Source of the DNA: Lingula anatina
Lineage: Eukaryota > Brachiopoda > Lingulata > Lingulida > Lingulidae
Length of the DNA stretch: 64,000 nt
Reading direction: 5' to 3'
Assembly: GCF_001039355.2 (NCBI RefSeq)
Contig: NW_019775462.1
Coordinates: 9,294-73,293, forward strand
Shown: one piece after another, positions 1 through 13,200 of the stretch
Layout of the letters: each line of letters opens with the position of its first letter
Numbering within the stretch: position 1 is the first letter of the stretch
Translations under genes and position numbers: made by a program
The notes under the pieces: generated by a model
Database searches by the model: none
Seen by the model: the letters and a program-made list of their open reading frames with translations, nothing else
What the model was told of the DNA's origin: nothing

Positions 1-1881
1 CATCATGGTATTGGTCTTTTTTTTTCTCACAAGACCATCATAATGATCTGAAAAATAAACACCTCATTTTATGACCAGTCCTTCAGGAGAACCCAGTTGT
101 TTTGCTTTAATAATTTGGGTTCTAGCCACCCTCTACCACAGATTGATTTTTCACAAGATATTCAAAGATTTGATTTGTCTTTGGCTAATTCATGACAGTT
201 CTCTGCTGTGATACAGCCAATGTGTACATATGTCATTAGCAGAGACATATCTGTGAATATCTAGTGGCACTTGGTACTGGGGAGGTCCTAAGGTGCGCTG
301 TCTTATTGTAATGGATATTCAGACACAAGTGACATAGTGACAGATGACGTTTTACGTTAATTTTCTACAACGTCATGTAAGGATCCTGAAGTACACTACT
401 TGTGGTAAATGTTCGAAGTGTAATGTATATGGTAAATTCAAGAAAGGAGACCGAACTTGACATATTTATTTACAGATAGGATAAATGGTGCATCACCATG
501 CCATTTGTTTACTTAGATTTAGAATTCGAAAGAGAGTATGATTGTGAAAATGTGTGCAGTTCTGTATGGCGGTGAACCTTTAAAAATTGGACGTAAGTTT
601 CTGATTTGGATGGCGATTTTAATACCTTTCTGATGTCAGTATCTGTTTCAACGTGGCGGCTGTTCACTCACAACACAACAAAAACGTGCTCTTGAATAAT
701 TTTAACAGGCCCCAATAATGAGGGTACAAGTGATCTAACTTTTAGATATTAAAAAGTACACATTTAAGTGCTTTGGCATATATACAATACCTATATAGGC
801 CATATTATACAACGCTGTAACGAAACTTTGGTTTCATTCAAATATCTCTGACTCGGCTACTTTTATCCTACAACGGAAGTTGTTGGTAAAATTGAGCCAA
901 CGAACAGCGACTGTCTGAAAGTGTTTAACCACATTTCAGTATATTTTAATGTTAATGTTCAACTCCAAAACCGAACTTCAAGAAATAATACTACGGATAT
1001 GTGAGATGTGTTTTGTTTTTCATTATGTATGTTTTAATTCTTAAAAATAAATATTCTATAAGTACACTTACAGAATGTCAATTCTCAGTTGATAACATGT
1101 TTTCTTCGCTGAGATGTTCTAACACGTCTTTCCATGCCAAGTCTGGTGATGAAAAGCAGAGCAGAGGCTGCGTGCTAAAAATGTAAATAAAAAGTTGTCA
1201 TTTTAACACATGCATCACCACGTATCCTCTATTATGACCTCTTAATTTTTTGCTTATACGTGGACTCTAATCCAGACCCACCTTCAATAATTGTCATATG
1301 GCTAAATGTGTTTCTGCCACGGTCATACTAATCTTACATGTACATTTCCGCGCGGTACCGTTCACACGGATTTTCGGGTGACCCCCTCTTGCCATAATTC
1401 CAATTATTGAACAAAGCAAAAATATTAATTATTTAATGTAGGTTTATTTTCCTCTTTGGATTATAAATGTCAACACCAGAAACTAAGAGAGACCGGTTGT
1501 TAGGCAGGCCTCATAAAGGATAGTTCTGCTCTGGCGTTGATGCTGCTTGTTAAATAACTTACGATGGTTTTAAAACCTAAGATGGAAATTAACCTTTATA
1601 TTGGCCTCTCTCCGAACTCTTTCGTTTAAATGGTAGCAACAGAAGTAGAAAAACACATAATTTAAATTTTAATGATGGCTGAATGTTAAGCAGACGAAAT
1701 ATCGGAGGGTAAATTTTCATTTTCACATTTCAAGTTCCATGTATATATTGAGGTTTAAAGGTGCATATTAAGCGAGTAGTTATGTCAAATCATTGTCACT
1801 AATAAACCCGACTAAATGCCAACGTAAAATTTCAAATCGCAGATTTCAAATCACAGAATACTATGTCATTGCCCGTCCCTA

Positions 1882-1920
1882 CCCCCCCCCCCCCCCCAAA
1901 AAAAAAAAAAAAAAAAAAAA
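1882..1920. repeat. Composite poly(C)-poly(A) tract
   Basis: About 16 C followed by about 23 A. The same C-then-A arrangement recurs at 2221-2257 and, beside the assembly gap, at 48710-48744. Confidence 0.9.
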
Positions 1921-2220
1921 GAATTTTTCTGTGTACTTTGCTAGCTTTACTGTCTGGAGGGTAAAGAAGATCAAATTTGCAACAGAAATTTGAAGAAGGT
2001 GCAATTTTAAAACATTTTTCGGCTGACCGAGTCATTTATTTTATTTTATTATTTGCCTTTGGTATGTGGCTTTTATTTGGGTGTGTAAGAAAGTGTGCAG
2101 TAAACTATTCGTATTTCCCAGAAAACGATTATTGAAAATAAGACGAAAGTTATGACAGACTTTAGACTTGTTAGGCACTAGCTGACCATTTAAACATGTA
2201 ATGACAAAAAGATGTTTCGA

Positions 2221-2257
2221 CCCCCCCCCCCAAAAAAAAAAAAAAAAAAAAAAAAAA
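2221..2257. repeat. Composite poly(C)-poly(A) tract
   Basis: About 11 C followed by about 26 A, the same architecture as the tract 340 bp upstream. Could be the tail of a retroposed sequence or a mutable simple repeat. Confidence 0.9.
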
Positions 2258-2608
2258 CACTTACACACGTGTTATATTGTAATACGACAAATTGGCGTAA
2301 GATTCAAAAGTCTACTTAAATAAAAAAAAATTCCATTTATGTGGTGGGCCCTGGAGTATATTTCTGTACACTTTTATCTTGCAAAGAATTGTGTGACAAT
2401 CTGAAAAATAAACTCCATGCGCAAAATACAGCGACATAAAGGGGGCGCATTTTTATACTTTCAAAATAGTAGCAATAGTTTGTTCGACCTCGGGTAGGTA
2501 TGTGTCAATAATAGGTAAAGTGCTTTTATTCGGTATAATTCGTGTCACAGTCTGATAAACGGCACGTTTAACAGACCACATTCAGCTTGCTGTGCTGAAC
2601 TATCAGAA

Positions 2609-4248
2609 ATGTTGTTCTTAGCCGTTTTCACAGCGTTTGCTACCACCGTCACTGGCTCTCCCAGTTTTGCTGGCTTTACCCATCACGTGGTTTTAAAGGA
2701 TGACGTCTACTTTTTATCCTGGAAATTCGACAATGAAACCATCACGTTCGAGACCCAGGTTCGAACCACAGGCTATGTAGGACTAGGATTCTCTCCCAAT
2801 GGGGGTATGACAGGGGCGGATATCGTCATCGGATGGGTGAAGGACGGAGCCGCTTATTTAAAGGTAATATAAGAGGCATTTGGGTGCTGGTTTATTTTTC
2901 ACTTAGATCACGTCTTTAGTGTGTCCAGATTGACTTTCATCGACCACAATTAAGTCTTGATTTGCGGACAAGGATTCAGCGTTGTTCTACCCTCTACCAG
3001 GGCTGCATATTATATTACGTGGCCTTATTCTCTAACGCGACCCTGCGAGCAGCGTTGTTCAATGCCTTAGTGTTTTTAATGTGCAGAAAGGATTCTCGAA
3101 ATATTTCGTACAAAAAATTCCTATGCCTTCACACTTATTGTTTGTTTACTAATTCATTTATCTATTTTTTCCAACGGTGCGAGGTCGATGTCGTCCCATA
3201 TTTCATCTTAGCTAGTGTTGCGGACGAGACGGTGATAGAAGCAACAAGAACGAAGTAAATAAATAAATAAATAATTTAATAGCGAATAAATGGTTACAAA
3301 AATTGAATGAAAATAAAATTAAACCAAATCGAAATGGATCGCTGTCGGTTGGACTGCTATCGAGAGATACCACTGTCGTAAGCCGCCGGGATGACTGCTG
3401 GGTCGTGGGCAGNGTCGTAGGCCGGTGCGAGGCGCTGGAGAGAACTGCTGCTGTCGAGCCGCCGGTCGTTGCTACAAGCTGTGGTCGTCGGAGTGTGTCG
3501 ATGCCGCACTGCCTACCGCTGTAGAAAACGTCCAGCTTATATAGCAGCTGGACGCAAAATCTGCTCAGGTACGGTGTTGAATGCGTTCACTATTGGCAGA
3601 GTTCATTAAGTAGGGAAGTTGAGTAACTGTCGCTGACAGCTAGTTTGGTTCAAGGGCGCCAAAATGACAACATCAACAACACGCTTCGTGCCTTCTAGTA
3701 CCCGAGTTCAACGATAATCCCTTACTGCGATCCTTTCATTGGCAAATAGGGGATAATGGTTTTGGGTACTCACCTTTAGAATATAAAAGACAATTTAAGG
3801 ATTAGTTTGCACTAAAAACGGTCGTGCTTTCAATAGCAAGCCCTATTTTCGATAAGCTCCACAGTGTATTTGTAATCAAAATGTGTGCGTGCACATTTAT
3901 GCGTATGTTTAAGTTTCACGTACAAATGTCTAAGACTTACAATATCGCTGCAGGATATATCGGTAGGGAAAATCTATATTGCCCATATGAAAATAATAGC
4001 AAATGGGGCGATAAAAGGCTTTACACTTAAACCTGAAAAAACACGCGAAGCATGACTTTCAGAAAAAAAGTAGCACCGCTTTATTACTATAAGGAGTCAG
4101 AAAACAAGATGAAGAACTTTCACAAGTTGTACATTTTGTTTGCCTTGGTTTTTGCGTCTACATATATATCAACCGACGTTTAATTCCAATGTTAAACGAT
4201 TTTTATCATGATTCATAAATGGCGTTTATACTATTTTTTGCCCAAAAA

Positions 4249-4289
<41 letters not shown>

Positions 4290-7200
4290 CTCTTAATATA
4301 GGAAAAAGTAGGATAATCCCCTAAAATAGGTAAAAATAGTAACTTGACGTCCCGTCAGTTTCATTTGCTTTCATAGCTTTGTAAAAAAAAATTTGTTTTC
4401 ATCCACGTTAATTTCATCTTCCAAAATTCTTTGCTATTGCTGCTTATTTCTTTTTACTGTCATACAGACTCTGTTACTCACACTTCAGCTTTCAAGAAAA
4501 GAGATCAATGAAAAGAAAGAGAATTGTCTTTTACTTCAGTCATTATTGTTTAAAAGTTCAGTCAATACACTAATTAAGCTAAAACTTTAATACCCATCTA
4601 AATCCAAGCCTATTGATTTATGTGTAATCTGACACTACATCAGTATCTGCAAATACATTTCTAAACATTGCAACAGGGTAAATGTTAGGTCTCAGTTCTG
4701 AAGCACTGCTATCATTTAACTCCATTTTGACTACAGTATCTATATCAGATTCCCTTTGATCATTTGTCCCGTGTGACATAGCCTCATCTTGAAATTCTCT
4801 TTTTATAGATTGGAGTGAAACCATTGTCCCATGTGGTATATTCTCTTCTTGAAATTCCTTTCTTATAGTCTGAAGTGAGGCTTCTGTGTGAATCATTTCA
4901 TGTTGTTTGCATTGACTTCTGATGCTATAACTCTTTTCACAATACTTGCATTTAAATGATTTTTCTTCAGTGTGGTTCTTTTCGTGTAGTACACAACTTT
5001 GTTTGCTACAGAAACTATTTTCACAATACTGGCATTTGAATGGTTTTTCTCCAGTGTGAGTCCTCACATGTTGTTCACATTTACTTTTGACGCAAAAACT
5101 CTTTTTACAATACTTGCATTTAAATGGTTTTTCTCCGGTGTGGTTCATTTCATGTTGTATACAACTTTGTTTGCTACAGAAACTATTTTCACAATACTGG
5201 CATTTGAATGGTTTTTCTCCAGTGTGGGTCCTTTCATGTTTTATAAAATTTTGCTTACGACCAAAACTCTTTCCACAATACTGACATTTGAATGGTTTTT
5301 TTCCAGTGTGGTTCATTTCATGTTGTAAACAACTTTGTTTTATGCTGAAACTCTTTTCACAATACTGACATTTGAAGGGCTTTTCTCCAGTGTGGGTCCT
5401 TTCATGTCGTATACAACCCCGTTTAACATTAAAACTCTTTTCACAATACTGGCATTGGAATGGTTTTTCTCCAGTGTGGATCATTTCATGCTGCATACAA
5501 TTTCGTTTACCACTGAAACTCTTTTCACAATACTGGCATTTAAATGGTTTTTCTCCAGTGTGAGTCTTTTCATGCGCTATACAACCCTGTTTGATTTTAA
5601 AACACTTTTTGCAATACTGGCATTTGAATGGTTTTTCTCCAGTGTGAGTCCTTTCATGTTGTTTACATCTACTTTTGACACTATAACTTTTTTCACAATA
5701 CTGGCATTTAAATGGTTTTTCTACAGTGTGGATCATTTCATGTTGCATACAGTTGGGTTTACCACTAAAACTCTTTTCACAATACTGGCATTTAAATGGT
5801 TTTTCTCCAGTGTGAATCCTTTCGTGTTGTTTATATTTACTTTGGCGGGTAAAACTCTTTCCACAATACTGGCATTTGAATGGTTTTTCTCCAGTGTGGT
5901 TCATTTCATGTTGTATGCAACTCCATTTAACAGTGAATCTCTTTTCACAATACTGGCATTTGAAGGGTTTCTCTCCAGTGTGGGTCCTTTCATGTTGTTT
6001 ACAACTAGGTCTGACAATAAATCTCTTTTCACAATACTGGCATTTGAAAGGTTTTTCTCCAGTGTGGATCCGTTCATGATGTATACAGCTCTTTTTAACA
6101 CCAAAACTCTTTTCACAATACTGGCATTTGAATGGCTTTTCTCCAGTGTGAGCCATTTTGTTCCTTTTTACAACACTGACTCATGGATGGTCACTTCCCT
6201 CCTGTCATTTCTTAAGTAGTTGTTTCTGTTATTTAATCCCCTTTCACATGATCTGCATTTGTATTGTTGCTCTCCACTTAGTTTATAACATTTTTCATGG
6301 TTTCTGCAGGTATACGTTATGGTGTTCTTGTCACAGAACTGGCAGGTGTTGGTCTTCTTGCTCCTTGTTGAGAACAGTAACTGCTGGGAATCTTGTGACA
6401 AGTACAAAACCAACCTCTGTTCTCATAGTAATGTTCAGGTATGCATTCACTAATAGCCAATCCTTCACCAGCAGCACCTCCAATACTTCAGGTGTTTATT
6501 TTAGTTACTTACATCTTGAATTCCTAGTTTTGACTATTGTGATTCCACATTTACCTTAGTCCATAAATAACCCACTATGGTGTTCTATTGTTCAACTAAA
6601 TGAAAAACAAAGTCTTTAAAGTCAATGTGCCTTCTCTCTTGAACATCAGATAGGTACACCCGATAAATGAAGATAAAGAACTTGCCGAACAATACCCGAC
6701 ATTTGAACGCAGCGACGAATGGCACTTAGAGCTCTATGAATACCACAATTCTCTGAGTTTATAAATTACAGCTGTTTAGAATGGACTGTACTTACAAATT
6801 TCCATGCAGGGCGTCACGCACTCAGTCTAGGGTGTGACTGAAAAGCGCAATACACTGCAATACAGCGGTCGTGACGACGTGGAACAACTTCTTGAAGGCT
6901 AGTTGCAGTTAACGTGAACGAAGGGTTGCAATCTCACGAGCGACCACATTTCGATCGAAAACATCTTTCAGCAAAGTTCCGTGATGCTATCTGATTTCCG
7001 ATTATAACCGCGAACAGTAGCCTGAATAACTAGAAGTAAACCTCAGAGTCAGATAAAAGTTACAAGATTCGTATCAGTGAAAAGGGTAATACACTCTTGT
7101 TCGATACTATTAGTCTAATAGCTTCCAGGACAAGCCGCATTGCAATTCATCAACGGGGTGTTTGAGGTTAGCTTTACCGTCAACAGGTTAAAGAATGTGC

Positions 7201-10200
7201 TTTATTAGAATTTACTGGTAGATTTTAAATCTTATATATTGTTTTATATAAAAATATTGTTAATAATATTTAGACGAATTAAAAATAAACTCCCTTTTTC
7301 CAATGGACACCGAAATAAATGATCGAACGAACCGCCCTTTTTTGCAGGAAAAAAACGGTCTGCTCTTAGTAAATTTTTCTAGGTAGACGAAGGTTTCGTG
7401 CGGAAAAAAAGACCCTCATTTTGAAATTGCTGAACGTGCCTGAAATGGATTGTCATACCTGAAATGGATTGTCAGCTGTTGAGACTGCTCTTAAAAGTTG
7501 TTTGTACCTCTCATGTTTCAAATCTCTCGATCTCCCTTCACTCTCAGGTGACTCGGTTATAATGCTCAAGTGCGAAAAGAACACGAACTAACAGCGGGAG
7601 CTAACAAATAGGCTTAGAATACAGGTGCAGTGTTGCGCAAAGCTTGGGCATAATAACTTTTTCCATGCGCAAAGGAACATTTACGTCAGTCTGTTGTTTA
7701 CTCTGTCGGGAATTCGAAGAGATTACAAAAGAACTAAATCCAAAATTTAAAACCAAACTTAATTTGTAGTCTTCCCTGACCTTAGACTATATAAAACAGT
7801 AGCAGTCAGTTTTCTGACAATAAAGACGTGTACGTCTCATGTGTCATACAACTGTAGGCCTACCAATACTTGGGGGGAAGGGGTGGGGGACGGGCTAGTT
7901 CACGAACTTCGAAGGAAGTTGGCCCCTCGACAATTTATGAAATTTATGTACGACGTACAAAATTTATAATGTGCTCTTGTAACTTGACCAAATTCCACCT
8001 TGCAAACAAAGGGTCGGTCGTAAAATACCTTTTATTCAACTTAATACATGCATTTGGAGAACTCAGTGGCTTTTTCCCATCTGAAACTATCCACCATAAT
8101 TGCACGTTTTCAAAAGAATCATCACTAATATCGAACAAATTTTAACAGTATTGACGTAAACATATGCAAGTACACATTTACAATTTTTTTCCAAAAATGC
8201 TCAGGACCGATATGCCACTGCGACCCAAGAGCCATCTGTCGACGACAGCCAAGACGTGGAGCTAATCTCCGGCAGTGAGAACGGCACTTTTACGACTTTA
8301 CTTTTTAGACGTAAACTGGTCACGTGCGATAGTAAGGACAACGAGATAACAGTGAGTAATAGCAAACATGAATACTTGGCTAGAGAGAGAGAGAGGCTCA
8401 GAAAACAAACAAAATCGTACAGAAAATTTGCCAAAACACAAATCAAAGGGGTAATTCTTCTTCGAAAATAAATTGAACTCTGGTGGATATGAAATTTTTA
8501 TAAGGAGTTGGGTCTGGCATTTTTCTTCTTGTTGAAAACCACTGCGGTTAAATCTATTTTGTTTTGCAACAAGAAGGGCGGACCCCTCACCCTAGTTCTA
8601 CGTACCTGTGCGAAAAATGGCAGAGTTAGGGAGGGCAAGGGGCGACAAAAATGTTTTTCATTCTTTTCGACATCCGAATTCCGCCAGTGTAAAATATCAT
8701 ATTGCCATCGCCCTTTGACGTATGTTATGTGATTTTTATTTTCATGTTAAGCAAAATACCATGCGCGTCATATGGGCTTACCACGATTCAGACCCAGTGG
8801 CTGAGACGAATCTTCTGTATCATGGGAACGTGAACCGTGGAGCGAAGAGCATGTTTCTTCTGGAGCCCGCTGATAACCCAGTTAAAACCGTCACTATACC
8901 GAGCGATGCGTATACCATGGAATTTGTACACAATAAGGTAAATCAGTTTTATGAGTAATGGTAGCTCGTGCCTTCAGTTGAAACCATCGTTAACTACCCC
9001 CTAGCTGCCGTATCAGACATTTAAGCTGATTCCTTTGATTGTACTTAGAGAGAATCCTCCGCACAGTTGGGTCAATCTGAATAGCACCTATAGATCAACA
9101 CGATCGAACATTTTTTACAATATGAGGTACTTAACTTCCAGGTCCGTGTACCTTCAACTTCTGACACTACATATTGGTGTTCAGGCTTCACGCTGCCCAG
9201 TTTTCCTGAGGTCCATCATATGATAAAGGTACGTAGCCGTTCTTCATGACGGGAAACCTAAAAACATAAAATAATATACCGACGTCGTTTTTTTTTTTGT
9301 TTTTTTTTCGGACGTTTAAGTGCATTTCTCTTGTACTGCAGGTCTTTTAATCGATTTGTCTTATGCAAATTATATATGCACTTGTGATTTAACAAAGAAA
9401 AATGAGTAAAAAAAAACGATACAAGATGTAACTTATTTAGGCCGGGCTCTAAATGATTTAAAAAAAGTATCGGTACCGCTTGGATTCTTCTAGTATTTTC
9501 GTATCAATGGCCCCCTTTGTAGTATAGCAATTACGGCTGTAACATATTATTATGTAGGTATTGTAAGCGTAATTAAAACATAAAAATACATTTGGAGGGG
9601 ACGTTTAATTACACGTAAGAACTGAGGTACATAATGGTGAAACCAATAGGTGCCGAGACCAAAGCCGACCAATATTTAAAGATAACATTGCTCACGTTCT
9701 AGGGAGAGCCAATAGTTCCAGTCGGCCACGAAGCTCTTGTACACCACATCGTAGTGTACGCCTGCAGCCATCAGTTTAACTTCACCCAATACGCCAATTA
9801 CAGTGAAGCATGTGACCTTCAGGCCAATATGCCTCCAGATCTCAAGTTGTGTGTCCTGCTGTTGATGGCGTGGGCAGTGGGGGGAGAGGTCAGTACCGAT
9901 ATCACCTACATCAGTACCTATATACGGAACGCCTATATCCGTAGCATTGGCAGATTTTGCAATTTTAAAATCATCGTCATTTTTACCTAGAGGCCTCCGC
10001 CAAGGATATACAGTGTATTTTCACTTCTATTTGTTTGTTCGTTGCCAGCTTAACTCAAAAAGTTATAGAAATGGTTATTTTGATAAAATTTTAGGAAAGG
10101 TCAGCTACAGTCCAACTTTTAAGTGATTAGATCTTGGTGACGATCTATTTATTAATAAATGGTTATAGTTATTGTTAGATAGATAATTATTTTTCTTGAT

Positions 10201-13200
10201 GGAGGCCTGCTCTGAGCGATTTTATAGTTTCATATTAAATTATCTTTCGTTGACAATGCTTCTTGCGCATGCAATGAATAAGGCAATTGCCAAATCAGTC
10301 AACTTATCGATTCATTCAACTTATCTGAGATTACAGGCTCAGGTGTATCCAGAAAATGTTGGCTTACCTTTTGGGGGTGAAGGCGATCCCACCTTCCTTT
10401 ATGTTGAAACTCACTATGACAACCCAGGTCTAAGAAATGGTAAGTTTAGGTTTAACGACACCTCCGACCAGTCTGCGTTTCAAGTTGTTATCAATAAAAT
10501 TTTGTGATATTCTAATCTGTTTCTGATCTGTTTCACCATTTTATTAACAAAAACAGACGTGAGATGATTCAGTATGTTTACGACCTGTTAATATCTTCTT
10601 TATCATAACGTGGGTCATGTATGTGTAACTCACAATTCTAGTCGATTTTTTTTTTTTTATTTTACGTTATTGTACGTGTCTGTCGGGTTTAACCAGCACC
10701 ATGAACAAATTACTGCAAAACATGTCTAGCTAATATCAGTTTATGGCATGTTAGTTTGGGGACATATTATTGTCCTTGGTTAGGGTTTGTCTTCATTTTG
10801 CGTACAATGGTCATCCGGTCCTGCATGTATATTTCACATGAGTATAGTTTTTGAGTCTATCAGTGGATTGAGAACCCAAAAAATGTAAGTCTAGATTTAA
10901 AACATCAAGATCAATGATTTTATATCTAATTTTATCTCACTGCATTCAACTTTTTTATTTTCCTTACAGATTATGTTGATTCATCTGGCGTTCGTTTTAC
11001 CTTTATTCCACGCCGCCGCCAGTATGACGCAGGAGTTTTGGAAATAGGCGCACTAACCTATAAGAATTATGTCATTCCGCCATACTATGACGAGTTTTAT
11101 ACTTGGGGACAGTGCTCCGGTTGCTTACAAAGTGTACGCAGAAGCAGAATTGATTAATGTAGATGTATACTAATGTTTAGCTACATGTACTTACATGTAT
11201 ATTGGGATAGTTTTTCAATATCACCAATAACAGGGAAACAACTTAAGGGATTCATAATCACAACTGAGTAGAATAGCATTCATTTGGTTGAGTAGGAGAT
11301 GCTAGGTCTATAAGTTAATATATACTTCTCGTAAGAAAGGCAAATGATGGCAAAATGTAGGCACACTTTGCACAACTAAAACTAAATGTCAATCATTGCT
11401 TATCAAAACCCACATACATAAGACCACGCTATTTTCTTTATTTCATTTCAATTTCAGGCTTTAGAAAACGTGCCACAAGGTATAAAAGTGTTTAGTACCT
11501 TCCTCCACACACATTTGGCGGGAACTGCCATTTACATGCGTCACTTCCGGAACGGAACAGAACTTCCGTACATTGCATACGACGAAAACTACGATTTCAA
11601 CTTTCAGGAGTACAGATATTTTACTGAACCCGTAACCGTCCTGTCGGTGCGTTTATATATCATATATTTCAACAGATAATTCATGTTTTTAGGTTTATTA
11701 TCTTACCGTTTAGTGTAAGCTAGGCGGAAAGAAACTCATATCGGCTATGGCCACTTCTTAACCAGAAAATAAGATGAGAGTTTGTATTAAAAAGCAAAAC
11801 CAACCAATGCTGATGTTGGAGGTGGATTTAGAATAAGATGTCCACGAAAATGCAGGGCAAACTGGGGCCTATAAAACAAACTTTTCAGACTATTCCCCTG
11901 TACTGATCTGCTTAGAGATATGTTTTAATTTATGACCTGTTTTTCTGAAATGTGTTTGAGCAAGTGGTAATGACATGTACCGTAAAGTACAGTGTATAGT
12001 ATGCGTTTTATTTAACATAGAACAATGGGAATATTGCTTATTCCAATTGCATTGTACTCTTAATCTATTTGTTTCAGAGCGATGACTTGGTAGCCTACTG
12101 TAGATTCAAGAGCAGCGACAGAACCACTGTAACATGGGTAAGGTCCACAAAAAATGGGACAATAGATTGGCTGTAGAAAAAAAAACCTGAAATGCATTCT
12201 GATAATAATTTGACATAATTTGCCAGGATCATCAAAATACATTCACCCATTTGTTGGACATTATAAAAGCCTTCGGGTGGTCATAGGTTTGTTATATATA
12301 ATTATATAGGTTTGTTATATATAATTATGGGTCTCTGCCTGTATAGAATCACTGCAATATAAGCGGAGACCCACCCGATTCAAAGACTATTCTAACCTAC
12401 ATGTATACCTGTGAAAAAATGTCGTTGAAGAATTATTTCTGCATTGTTTCATTGTGGAAAAACCGCCATTCGATCAGGAAAAGTCCGTTCTAAATTTATT
12501 AAATTTGATATACGCTCTGTGATATATCTCTGTTTGGATCAACTTAAGGGGTAAAAAAGAAAAATACACCCCGACTCCCTTTGAAATTGCTGCCTACAGA
12601 CCTGTATGTGACAGAGATTCTAATTTGGGAAACGTGTATGGCAAGGCTGAAAAGGAAACTCTGTAGCCCACGATACTGGTTTTGCTTAGTTTATTGGGGT
12701 TTTAATTGGAATTGGTTATTAATTAATTACCCTAGTCTCACATTTTAGGGTGGATTTAGTACTAATGAGGAAATGTGCATTGGGTTCATGATGTACTACC
12801 CACGTGTCAACCTGACGACCTGCGTAAGCGGGTCGCTGCAGTCGGAGCTGATCAAGATAGCCCCACAGGTTACTGCATCGTAAGTGACTTAATTTGTGGT
12901 GAAGGTTCACAATAAGCGTGTCATCAGATGGTACTTAATTTATTATTACTCATTGTTTTGACTGTGTCTTACCAATTTCACTCAGCTTTGATTGCTTGCG
13001 CTGAAAAATTCTTTTGAATGCCTTTGAATACGTTTACAGGTCCAGAAACTTTGGCTTCACCGTGGTTGTTCAAGAGCCGTCCCAACACAGAGGAAAGAAA
13101 TTTGAGTATGTCATGGAAAACATGGTGAACTGGCATGACCCTGCAACTCGCCAAGCCTTTCAAGCTCTTGAAATGAATGTCACTCGACAACTGTACTGTA

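Larger units (their letters stand above)
1..2608. other. Upstream region without recognisable gene
   Basis: AT-rich sequence with no convincing coding exon; the few short open frames have no family features or splice context. Around 125-180 a segment reading ACCCTCTACC...GATTGATTTTTCAC resembles a segment near 19186-19250, so part of this is a dispersed repeat. Two composite homopolymer tracts (C-run followed by A-run) lie at 1882-1920 and 2221-2257. The promoter of the monooxygenase gene must lie in the last few hundred bases, but I recognise no core element. Confidence 0.6.

Noticed and set aside
5335-6219. Long plus-strand frame of 294 aa rich in FTILAFEWFFSSV repeats
   Set aside because: It is the antisense image of the tandem zinc-finger repeat, with the same 84-bp period; not an independent gene.
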